Origin: Chloroflexota bacterium
GTDB taxonomy: Bacteria > Chloroflexota > Dehalococcoidia > Lucifugimonadales > UBA1127
Direction: 5' to 3'
DNA length: 8,903 bases
Assembly (NCBI GenBank): GCA_028873745.1
Contig: JAPPNT010000030.1
Location: 1 to 8,903 of the forward strand
Under the pieces are notes generated by a model. That model was given only the letters and a program-made list of their open reading frames with translations. It had not been told where the DNA came from and ran no database searches. A program made the position numbers and the translations under genes. Shown here one piece after another: positions 1-6,143 of the stretch (the stretch's first letter is position 1; the number at the start of each line of letters is the position of its first letter).

Positions 1-2
1 CG

Positions 3-1598
3 CGCCAGCTCACGGAGGTGCACCAGGAAGGCCTGCGCCTGCCGCCGACCAGGCTCTGCCACAGGGGCGAACTGAACCGGGAACTGGTCAGCATCATCAT
101 GGCGAACGTGCGCATGCCCGAGCAGAACTGGGGCGACATGAAGGCGCAGCTGGCCTCGGTCAACATCGCAGAAGCGAAAGTCAGGGACATCATTGCCCGC
201 TTCGGCGTCGAGACCTTCAGGGAAGGCGTCGGGGATCTGCTCAACCTCGCAGAGACCCAGGCGCGGCGGGTCATCCGCTCGATTCCGGACGGCGAGTACT
301 TCTTTGCCGACTTCATGGACGAGGATTCACCGGATGGCTATCCGGCCCGCGTCGCCCTCAATCTGATCGTGAAGGGCGACGAGATCGTCTTCGACTACAC
401 CGGCTCCGATCCCCAGCTGGCATCCTCGATCAACGTTCCCACCGGTGGCGACGAACGCCACGTGCTGCTGATGGTCGGCGCAGTCTACGTGCTCTATACC
501 CTCGACCCGTCCATCCTCCGAAATCACGGCTTGCTCCGGCCGCTGCGCTGCATCCTGCCGGAAGGCTCCTTGGTGAACCCCAGGTTCCCGGCCGCCGTCG
601 GCATGAGAAGCCTTGGCGTGGGACGCCTCATGTCGACCATCTTCGGCGCCTTCGCCCAGGCCCTGCCCGACCTGCTGCAGGGCGGCCCGGGAAGCGGCGG
701 GCCTTTGCTCAACGTGCGCACGACCGACAACCGCACCGGCAGGAACGTGATGGCGAACATCAGCCCCATCACCGCCGGCGCAGGCGCGAGTCGAGCGGGC
801 GACGGTTCGGAAGGCTGCGGCGCCAATCAGGCGTTCTTCAAGAACACTCCGGCCGAGATCAACGAGGCCGACGTGCCGATCCGCATCCTGGAGTACGGCC
901 TCGCTCCCGACTCGGCGGGTGCGGGATGCCATCGCGGCGGCCTGTCGACTACCATGCTGTTCCAGGTGTTCGCGCCCAACACCGTGCTGACGGCGCGCAA
1001 CCGCGACCGCATGGTCTTCACGCCGTGGGGAATCGCGGGCGGCGCGGCGGGCAAGTCGTCCCGGTTCATCCGCAATCCCGGCGCGACCGGCGAGGTCGAC
1101 CTCGGCAACACCGATGTCGTGACGGTCGAGCCCGGCGACATCATCCGCATCACGGCGGCCGGAGGCGGCGGATGGGGCCCGGCCCACGAGCGCGATCCCC
1201 TTGCCGTCATGGCGGACGTCAGGAGCGGTTTCGTGACCGTCGAGGGCGCCGCGCGCGACTACGGCGTGGTGATTCGCGATGGCGCGATCGACGAGGACGC
1301 GACCGACGAGCGCCGCCGCGCCATGGCGGCCGGCGCCGGCAACGAGTTCTTCGGCCACAGTCCAGGCCGCGTCGCCTTCGAAAGGGTCTGGACCAGCCAG
1401 CTCTACGAGCGCCTCACGGATCTCCTGTGGCGCGTCCCGGTCAACTGGCGCTTCTTCGTCAAGCACCGCCTGTTCGCCGCTGTCGAGGCGCTCGACACCG
1501 ACGACGTCGATCCCGACATGCTCGACAGCGCGTTTGCCGCCCTCGTCGACGAGCATCCGCAATTACGAGAGTCGGGGGCGGCGGCCGACCGCACGTGA
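3..1598 (+). CDS. Hydantoinase B/oxoprolinase family protein (HyuB-like), 5' end missing
   Basis: This is the 3' part of a HyuB-type subunit. The family works with HyuA in ATP-dependent opening of cyclic amides such as N-methylhydantoin or 5-oxoproline in the cytoplasm. The frame is open to the window edge, so the GTG at 18 is internal: the segment QEGLRLPP, then RGELN..., falls about 140-150 residues into full-length family members. About 531 residues are visible. Family motifs include GDEIVFDYTGSDPQ (about residue 125 of the visible part), a central GGPGSGGP-type glycine-rich stretch, and the C-terminal GGGGWGP. After GGGGWGP the protein continues for about 140 residues. The last 90 or so (from roughly FFGHSPGR, with WRVPVNWRFFVKHRLF) form an extension beyond the core domain. 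The family call is firm; the substrate is unknown. A HyuA partner would be expected upstream, outside the window. Confidence 0.93.
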   Translation, partial: RQLTEVHQEGLRLPPTRLCHRGELNRELVSIIMANVRMPEQNWGDMKAQLASVNIAEAKVRDIIARFGVETFREGVGDLLNLAETQARRVIRSIPDGEYFFADFMDEDSPDGYPARVALNLIVKGDEIVFDYTGSDPQLASSINVPTGGDERHVLLMVGAVYVLYTLDPSILRNHGLLRPLRCILPEGSLVNPRFPAAVGMRSLGVGRLMSTIFGAFAQALPDLLQGGPGSGGPLLNVRTTDNRTGRNVMANISPITAGAGASRAGDGSEGCGANQAFFKNTPAEINEADVPIRILEYGLAPDSAGAGCHRGGLSTTMLFQVFAPNTVLTARNRDRMVFTPWGIAGGAAGKSSRFIRNPGATGEVDLGNTDVVTVEPGDIIRITAAGGGGWGPAHERDPLAVMADVRSGFVTVEGAARDYGVVIRDGAIDEDATDERRRAMAAGAGNEFFGHSPGRVAFERVWTSQLYERLTDLLWRVPVNWRFFVKHRLFAAVEALDTDDVDPDMLDSAFAALVDEHPQLRESGAAADRT

Positions 1599-1672
1599 GC
1601 GGCGCCTTCAAGACCGAAGTCCCTCGCGGTTCCGTCCCGGCCCGGAGCCTCAGTCGCCATCCGGTTTGCTGG

Positions 1673-1701
1673 TTGACCGTCAAATGCGCCCTGCCTACCT
1701 T
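1673..1701 (+). promoter_or_regulatory. Likely sigma-70-type promoter for the LLM oxidoreductase gene
   Basis: TTGACC (1673-1678) and TACCTT (1696-1701) are separated by exactly 17 bases. The -35 matches the consensus at five of six positions and the -10 at three. Transcription would begin near 1708, about 36 bases before the GTG at 1744. The nearby ATG at 1684 lies inside the promoter spacer, which argues against using it as the start. Confidence 0.4.
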
Positions 1702-1743
1702 CCCTCCGGCAGGCATGCCAATGCCGAGGGGGATGGCAAACCG

Positions 1744-2928
1744 GTGCGGTTCGACGGCAACGTCTACTATCACGAACTCGAGGTGTATCCCGAGGACAAG
1801 CTGTTCGACGAGTGGCGCGAAACCGCCATGTTGCTCGACCAGGGCGGATTCACGACCTGCTGGCTGGGCGAGCACCACTTCTGGTACAGGGGCTACCCGG
1901 TCGCCTGTCCCAATCCCGTCCTCGTGGGCCTTCATCTGGCAAGCGTGACCAGGAACCTGCGCATGGGCCAGAGTGCCTGCATCCTGCCCGATCATCACCC
2001 CCTGCGCCTGGCCGAGGACATCGCGACCGCCGATCATCTCGTGAAAGGGCGACTGGATATCGGAATCGCCCGCGGCACCAACAGTTCGGCGGCGATCCAG
2101 TTCAAGCGCGAGGCCGACCGGCGCGACCCCAAGACGAACTACCTCCTGTTCGCCGAGGTTCTCGACATCATGATCAAGTGCTGGACCGAGGACGCCATGA
2201 GCCACGATGGCGAGTTCTACACCTTCCCCGTGCCCGGCTGGTCCGAGCAGGACGAACGCTTCTACAAGGACGATCCCGACCACTACCACCCGGACGGCAG
2301 TCTGAAGGCGCTGGGCGTGACGCCCAAACCCTACCAGAAGCCCTACCCGCCGATCTGGCAGTCAGCGGACAACACCATGTCCTATGCCTTCGCGGCCGGA
2401 CGCGGCCATTCGGTGATCGGCATCAACCGGTCGTTCGAGGGCACGCGCGAGGCGTGGACGAAGTACCAGGAGGTCGCATCGGAAACGTGCGGGCGCCCGC
2501 TTGAGATGGGCGTGTGCGCCAATGGCCAGACCCTGAACCTCATGCGCACCTTCCACATCGCCGAGACCCAGGAAGAGGCCGAGCGGGAGGCGCGCCCCGG
2601 CATCAACGCCTTCTACGACGCCGCGACCGGCCTCAACCCCAACTGGGCACGCAAGGGGCTTCTGGCGAAGCACGAGTCGCTCTCCGACGAAGACGAAAAC
2701 CTCGACTGGTTCGACTTCCTGCAGAAGTACGAGGTGCTGGCGGTGGGCTCGCCTGATTTCGTCGCCGAGCGCATCCACAAGTTCCGAGAGGAACTCAACT
2801 GCCAGCACTTCACCCTGTGGCCGAACCCCGGCTTCGTGCCCTTCAGAAAGGTGCTGCGCGGCATCGAGCTCTTCGCCGAACGGGTCATCCCGCAGTTCGA
2901 GCGGACCGAGGCTGAGGCCGCCGAGTAG
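1744..2928 (+). CDS. LLM class flavin-dependent oxidoreductase (luciferase-like monooxygenase)
   Basis: A 394-residue cytoplasmic protein of the bacterial luciferase/LLM superfamily. These are TIM-barrel enzymes using reduced FMN or F420 to oxidise or monooxygenate small substrates. Supporting motifs are the first strand VRFDGNVYYHELE at the N-terminus, WLGEHHFW (about residues 40-47), DHHPLRLAEDIATADHL (about 82-98), and GRLDIGIARGT (about 101-111), the classical flavin-binding region. GTG 1744 is chosen because family members start right at the first beta strand, a G-rich stretch (GAGGGGG, 1726-1732) lies upstream, and a promoter seems to overlap the alternative in-frame ATG at 1684. That alternative would give 414 residues. 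The gene follows the HyuB gene after about 145 bp and ends 6 bp before the interrupted aldolase gene, so the two were probably cotranscribed. The substrate cannot be read from the sequence; a role in degrading a ring or amide compound is inference. Confidence 0.9.
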   Translation: MRFDGNVYYHELEVYPEDKLFDEWRETAMLLDQGGFTTCWLGEHHFWYRGYPVACPNPVLVGLHLASVTRNLRMGQSACILPDHHPLRLAEDIATADHLVKGRLDIGIARGTNSSAAIQFKREADRRDPKTNYLLFAEVLDIMIKCWTEDAMSHDGEFYTFPVPGWSEQDERFYKDDPDHYHPDGSLKALGVTPKPYQKPYPPIWQSADNTMSYAFAAGRGHSVIGINRSFEGTREAWTKYQEVASETCGRPLEMGVCANGQTLNLMRTFHIAETQEEAEREARPGINAFYDAATGLNPNWARKGLLAKHESLSDEDENLDWFDFLQKYEVLAVGSPDFVAERIHKFREELNCQHFTLWPNPGFVPFRKVLRGIELFAERVIPQFERTEAEAAE

Positions 2929-2934
2929 GGGCTC

Positions 2935-3072
2935 ATGATGGACGTCGAGACGAATGCCATTTCCACGACGTGCGGCGAAGAGGAATGGGCGTTGCGCCAG
3001 GATACCGCCGCGGCCTTCCGCCTGCTCGACAGGTACGGCATGTCGGATCTCACCAACGGCTCGGTGGTGTGA
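2935..3072 (+). pseudogene. Class II aldolase/adducin family protein, 5' fragment (split by the mobile element)
   Basis: The first 45 codons of a class II aldolase/adducin-like gene, ending in a TGA made at the insertion junction: the T belongs to the 12-bp repeat and the GA to the element. The peptide has EEEWALRQDTAAAFRLLDRYGMSDLTNG, matching the N-terminal helix region of the family. The metal-binding and catalytic residues are missing and lie on the 3' fragment at 7381-8024. Two ATGs stand in tandem. The second (2938) sits at better spacing (6 bases) from AGGGG at 2927-2931, so the true start may be codon 2. It begins 6 bp after the LLM oxidoreductase stop and was probably translated from the same mRNA. 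The joined gene reads through V45-S46 in frame. The fragment alone is unlikely to be functional. Confidence 0.85.
3059..3070 (+). repeat. Left attachment-site core (attL), GCTCGGTGGTGT
   Basis: This 12-mer matches GCTCGGGGGTGT at 7381-7392 with one mismatch (T/G at the seventh base), and the aldolase frame breaks here. It lies within a dyad, CACCA (3051-3055) and TGGTG (3065-3069), separated by nine bases. That spacing resembles paired core-type binding sites for a tyrosine recombinase around its crossover region. The five-base left arm is host gene sequence. Confidence 0.75.
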
Positions 3073-3307
3073 CCAACACAATCACCCATTCAAACATGTA
3101 CAACGAAACCGGTAGCCAACATTGCCATCTCTACACCCCTGTATCTACGCGACAATATCAGCAATGTCAACTCCCCGCGGCGACATAAGGCGTATGTAAG
3201 GCTAGTTATTTCGGTGAGCGTAGATGCAGTTGCGGAAATCATCGCTAACATTTCTACAATGGCGGTAATGCGGCTCTACACGGCCAGTAAGCCAACAATC
3301 ATACAAT

Positions 3308-3550
3308 GTGCTCACGTGCAACACATGTGGTTCCGGGGTCACAATGATCGTCAAATGGCCGCCACAAGACACCATCGCGGCCGCCATATGTCGCCCCTGT
3401 CACCGGCTTTCCAAGGGGCGCAGGATCCACTGCGCAAGGCGTCAATCGTCATGTTCTGCGACAGGGAGCGGGCTCGCATGCCGCACCTCAAGAAGACCAC
3501 AACGCAGCACCATGTGGACACCACGTGGACACCATGGCGACGCACCATAG
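3308..3550 (+). CDS. Possible small protein with a paired CxxC (zinc-ribbon-like) motif
   Basis: A GTG-started frame of 80 codons. The first 45 residues contain CNTC and, about 20 residues on, CRPC, a CxxC...CxxC arrangement typical of zinc ribbons, followed by the basic stretch HRLSKGRR. The second half (rich in S, T, R and P) looks like random translation. There is no good Shine-Dalgarno sequence and no ATG. Base composition by codon position is only partly coding-like: position 3 is GC-rich, but position 1 is lower in GC than position 2. A stop at 3266-3268 limits upstream extension. It could be a small regulator of the element, a decayed gene or chance. I do not recognise a family. Confidence 0.2.
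   Translation: MLTCNTCGSGVTMIVKWPPQDTIAAAICRPCHRLSKGRRIHCARRQSSCSATGSGLACRTSRRPQRSTMWTPRGHHGDAP
3508..3537 (+). repeat. Short tandem repeat, 11-bp unit, about 2.7 copies
   Basis: CACCATGTGGA is followed directly by CACCACGTGGA and then CACCATGG. The copies differ by a single T/C change. The middle copy includes the palindrome CCACGTGG. It lies in the gene-poor part of the element; no function is evident. Confidence 0.5.
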
Positions 3551-3732
3551 GGTTACCATAAGGCCCGCGCCTGGAGCAGCCCGGAGACACCGTGGCAGCG
3601 CACCCCAAATCCACCACAAGGGCAAGTCCTCCGGCGAACCTGCGATGGCGCCTTGCGCCGCCCGCGATGGTGCATGGTGCCGGCCTGCGTCGGGGAATGC
3701 CGCTTCGGGCGCGCCGCCGTGGAGCAGGAGAC

Positions 3733-3951
3733 ATGGCGGTCTCGCGCATCGTTGTCGCTTGGACCCTGGATGGTGAGTCCGACAATCTGCGGTCGATCAG
3801 CGCGGTCATCGGACGTACTCAGTCTGAGGTCGGACATCGTGGCAAGTGCCGACCTTTGTATGGACGGCGGGCCGACCGCGTCAGGTCCTGTGTGCGACCA
3901 ACCACATGTTGTCCGCAAACGGGAACCGATCAAACAGCCCGAACTCCGTGA
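3733..3951 (+). CDS. Possible small ORF with a helix-turn-helix-like segment, doubtful
   Basis: A 72-codon frame beginning ATG GCG GTC, with GGAG nine bases upstream (3721-3724) and AGGAG nearer. The segment from AWTLDGESDNLRS to ISAVIGRTQSEV faintly resembles small alphaproteobacterial SANT/Myb-like HTH modules (W-T...L-R...I...L-G-R-T...V), with the usual spacing shortened. The last 24 codons lie antisense over the 3' end of the methyltransferase gene and look non-coding. It may be a decayed regulator remnant or coincidence. Confidence 0.15.
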   Translation: MAVSRIVVAWTLDGESDNLRSISAVIGRTQSEVGHRGKCRPLYGRRADRVRSCVRPTTCCPQTGTDQTARTP

Positions 3952-4711
3952 CGGTCAGGCCAGCGCCCTCGACCATCTCCCTGAGGCTTGCGGGTGTGAA
4001 GTAGTTCACATGGCCGGGAAAGCGGAATCCGCACCAGCGGGATCCCATGAGCCGCCGGTTCAGGCAGCCGAAGTTGGGAACCTTCACAACCACGGCCCCG
4101 CCAGCCACGAGAACACGCGCCACCTCGGCAAGCAGTGCAGCGGGTCTATGCTCGTGTTCGAGGAAGGAGCGCATCAGCACGCCGCTTGCCGAGGCTGGGG
4201 CCATGGCGGCAAGTCCCTCGATTGCCGGCATGTTGACGACCGTGCCGCTGCGGCTGGCGAGACGGGCTTCTGCCTGACCGGCCAAAGCCACGGATATCTC
4301 TATCCCAACGATCTCGTGGTGCCGCTCAAGCGCCAGCAGGTGCCCGGCGCTGCCGCAGCCCACGTCGATCACGCGCCCTGGCGGAACATGAGCCGTGACC
4401 CTCCGGGCCAACTTGTCGGGCCGCGGGATCAGGCGACGGCGAACTCTCCGCCAACCGCGCGACAGGCTGCGAGTGAGGGGGTACTCCTCGCTCATGCGTT
4501 GCGCGTAGTCGTCTGTCTCCCATGCGTAATCCACGCTCAGACCGGAATAGTCCGGCGGGTTCTCCAGGTAGACGAAATCACACGCCCGGCAGCGGCGCAG
4601 GTGCCATTGCTGCCAGGAATAGCCGAGGACGCGCGACCCTGAGTTGTCCGTTCCGCAACGCGGACAGCTCCGGAGGAGCAAGGGCGCGGCGGTTCTGTTG
4701 GAGTACATCAT
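3881..4711 (-). CDS. Class I SAM-dependent methyltransferase with N-terminal zinc ribbon
   Basis: A complete 276-residue cytoplasmic protein. Residues C16-x2-C19 and C41-x2-C44 form a zinc ribbon (CPRCG and CRACDF). A Rossmann methyltransferase domain follows. Motif I is VIDVGCGSAGHL (114-125), the acidic ribose-binding residue is E138 in VGIEI, and a LEHEHRPAALLAEVARVLVAGG helix-strand matches the family's 'EH..dp...L.E..RvLkpGG'. VPNFGC then leads to GHVNYFTPASLREMVEGAGL, the C-terminal signature of Methyltransf_23-like enzymes that often act on nucleotide sugars, surface glycans or small metabolites. GGAGGG directly abuts the first ATG, so the second ATG (4708) may be the real start. It lies inside the mobile element, downstream of and on the same strand as the integrases, separated by a structured gap of 286 bp, and is the element's only clear cargo. 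The substrate is unknown. Confidence 0.9.
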   Translation of the reverse strand: MMYSNRTAAPLLLRSCPRCGTDNSGSRVLGYSWQQWHLRRCRACDFVYLENPPDYSGLSVDYAWETDDYAQRMSEEYPLTRSLSRGWRRVRRRLIPRPDKLARRVTAHVPPGRVIDVGCGSAGHLLALERHHEIVGIEISVALAGQAEARLASRSGTVVNMPAIEGLAAMAPASASGVLMRSFLEHEHRPAALLAEVARVLVAGGAVVVKVPNFGCLNRRLMGSRWCGFRFPGHVNYFTPASLREMVEGAGLTVTEFGLFDRFPFADNMWLVAHRT

Positions 4712-4732
4712 CCCTCCGAGCGCATGCCAGCA

Positions 4733-4750
4733 GCCCGGCGGGTGCCGGGC
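4733..4750. other. Perfect 7-bp stem hairpin in the methyltransferase leader
   Basis: GCCCGGC (4733-4739) pairs with GCCGGGC (4744-4750) around a four-base loop. It starts 22 bases upstream of the methyltransferase ATG on the minus strand. No U-tract follows on either strand, so it is not a classical terminator. It could affect the stability or translation of the methyltransferase transcript, or be part of the larger folded region next to it. Confidence 0.5.
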
Positions 4751-4753
4751 CGT

Positions 4754-4883
4754 TGCATTGCCACACGAGGCTATCGTGATGGATCCCGCCTATTCGCCAG
4801 GCGCGGGGAGCTACCCCAAGCCGGATTAGGCTGTTCTATTCAGCGAGCGACCCGGCAGAGCGGGAAGCCTCGTTGGCAATGCA
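4754..4883. repeat. 130-bp segment bounded by a 17/18-bp inverted repeat
   Basis: TGCATTGCCACACGAGGC (4754-4771) is the reverse complement of GCCTCGTTGGCAATGCA (4867-4883) apart from one extra base. The 95-bp interior holds a second hairpin (GGC..GGGG/CCCC..GCC, 4800-4822). An arm match this long is not expected by chance in a window of this size. It separates the integrase pair from the methyltransferase gene. Possible readings are a MITE-like insertion (no target duplication is visible beside it), an RNA structure in an integrase-methyltransferase transcript, or a bidirectional regulatory site. Confidence 0.75.
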
Positions 4884-4932
4884 GAGGAAACGATGGTGAA
4901 CTGTGGTCCGCAATGTCAACCCCTACGTATGG

Positions 4933-4957
4933 CAGGGTGCACCGTCCCGTCACCCTG
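4933..4957 (-). terminator. Weak terminator-like hairpin after the integrase genes
   Basis: CAGGGTG and CACCCTG form a perfect 7-bp stem around an 11-base loop, about 40 bases past the stop of the downstream integrase. There is no T-run after it, so intrinsic termination is doubtful. Confidence 0.25.
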
Positions 4958-4997
4958 AGCGGCCTGAGACCAGAGACAGAGCACATGGTCAGGGGGT

Positions 4998-6143
4998 TCA
5001 CTGCCAATCGACCGCCGGTTCGCCGAGCCAGTCCGCCATCACCTCGCCGATCCGCTCCGCGGCGGCCTCGGTCTCGCGGTCTCCTGTGTGAGCGTAGCGC
5101 AAGGTCATGGCCGTCCGGCTGTGACCGAGAAGGCGGGCGACGACGGGAAGCGGCATTCCCTGCATGACCGCATGGCTGGCGTATGTGTGCCTCAGGTCAT
5201 GGGGCCGGACATCGTCCAGGCCGGCCTCCCTTCGCACCCGATACCAGAGCGGGAGATCACCGCCGATCGGCCGGCCGGGATGCTTCGGCGACGGGAACAG
5301 CCAGTCCCCGCCGTCACGCATCCGGCGCTCGATGATGGAACGGGCGTGCGTGTTCAGGAACACGGTTCTGGGACCCGTCTTGCTGTCGCCGAACCGAAGC
5401 TGGCTGCCGGCGACCTCGTCGCGGCGAAGATGGACAATCTCGCTCTTGCGACAGCCGGTCAGAAGGAGGAGCCGGATGATGTCGATCTGGAGGCGTTGCG
5501 ATGCCCGGGTCGCCGCAGAGCGTTCGCGGCGGTCGAGCACCGCATGCAGCCGGTCGATCTCGTCACGGGAGAGGAAACGGGTGATCTTCGGTCGCGGATT
5601 CTTCCTGATGCTCCTCGCCGGACTGGAGGGAACGAGCCCGCAGGCGACCGCGTGATTGAAGATGTGGCGCAGGGTGGAAAGGCAGTGGTTGGCGTTGCCC
5701 GGAGCCGAGCGGCTGTAGTCGTCGAACCAGCGGTTCACCATCGCCGGCGTGATGCGGTCGAGGCGCTGTTGGCCGAACGCGGGAAGCAACTGGCTCTCGA
5801 GGTGCCGGTCGCGCCACCTGATCGTCGTCGGCTTGCACCGGTGGACCCACGAGTCCCGCCACGGACCGGAGGCGAAGTCGCGGAACAGCGGCACATGCCT
5901 CTTCACCGCGACGCCGTCCAACAGCTGCGTGCGGCAGGCGGCGCGGGCGTCCTCCACCGTCCTGAGCGCTGCCGGTCCAAGCGACAGCTTGCGGCCCTCG
6001 ACGAAATGGACGTAGCCGATGCCGCCGGAGGGATGCACCCTGACGCCCAGCGAGGGCACCACGGTATCGCGGACCGTGTACTCGCGGGAACCGGGCGTCA
6101 GACGCCGGATCAGCGCATCGGTCAGCTTCTCCCGGCGGTTCAT
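4998..6143 (-). CDS. Tyrosine recombinase/integrase, second of a tandem pair
   Basis: A 381-residue site-specific recombinase that would cut and rejoin DNA at att sites to integrate or excise the element. The N-terminal region (about 1-80; LTDALIRRLTPG...LGVRVHPSG) resembles the DUF4102/arm-type DNA-binding domain of P4-like integrases. A SAM-like core-binding region follows (about 90-180), then the catalytic domain. The full catalytic set is visible: R232 (TGCRKSEI), K255 (DSKTGPRTV), H315 and R318 (HDLRHTYAS), H341 (LLGHS) and nucleophile Y350 (RYAHTGD). Its ATG overlaps the TGA of the upstream integrase (ATGA), so translation is probably coupled. It ends with a short tail after Y350, as is usual. 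All active-site residues are intact, so it is predicted to be active. It is clearly related to its neighbour, and the two may act as a heteromer. Confidence 0.94.
   Translation of the reverse strand: MNRREKLTDALIRRLTPGSREYTVRDTVVPSLGVRVHPSGGIGYVHFVEGRKLSLGPAALRTVEDARAACRTQLLDGVAVKRHVPLFRDFASGPWRDSWVHRCKPTTIRWRDRHLESQLLPAFGQQRLDRITPAMVNRWFDDYSRSAPGNANHCLSTLRHIFNHAVACGLVPSSPARSIRKNPRPKITRFLSRDEIDRLHAVLDRRERSAATRASQRLQIDIIRLLLLTGCRKSEIVHLRRDEVAGSQLRFGDSKTGPRTVFLNTHARSIIERRMRDGGDWLFPSPKHPGRPIGGDLPLWYRVRREAGLDDVRPHDLRHTYASHAVMQGMPLPVVARLLGHSRTAMTLRYAHTGDRETEAAAERIGEVMADWLGEPAVDWQ

Larger units (their letters stand above)
3073..3880. other. Gene-poor left part of the element, AT-richer than its surroundings
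   Basis: About 800 bp without a recognisable gene. From about 3073 to 3350 the sequence is visibly AT-richer than anything else in the window (near half AT by eye), and it becomes GC-rich again after about 3560. Contents worth noting are two short, weakly supported plus-strand ORFs (3308-3550 and 3733-3951, listed separately), an 11-bp tandem repeat at 3508-3537, and a small hairpin GGCGC-CTT-GCGCC at 3647-3659. CCAACA occurs at 3073-3078, 3116-3121 and 3292-3297, the last two within AGCCAACA; these could be arm-type recombinase sites but may be chance. Longer open frames in this stretch on both strands lack coherent domains and look like GC-driven shadows. Confidence 0.6.

Noticed and set aside
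327..1562. Long minus-strand open frame (411 codons) opposite the HyuB-like gene
   Set aside because: It is antisense to a clear coding gene, its translation has no recognisable domain, and long open frames on the opposite strand are expected in GC-rich genes.
1684..1743. ATG 1684 as the start of the LLM oxidoreductase
   Set aside because: It lies inside a probable promoter, has no Shine-Dalgarno sequence, and adds 20 residues before the first family beta strand. It remains a possible alternative.
3553..3933. Overlapping open frames on both strands at 3351-3951
   Set aside because: The translations are rich in R, P, S and A without motifs, and several frames are open at once, as in non-coding GC-rich DNA. 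Only the two small frames listed as doubtful show any pattern.
3161..4920. GCAATGTCAAC present at 3161-3171 and 4910-4920
   Set aside because: An 11-base exact match is expected several times by chance in a window of this length, and neither place is a boundary of anything.
4933..4957. Firm intrinsic terminator for the integrase pair
   Set aside because: The stem is good but no T-run follows, so it is listed only as a weak candidate.
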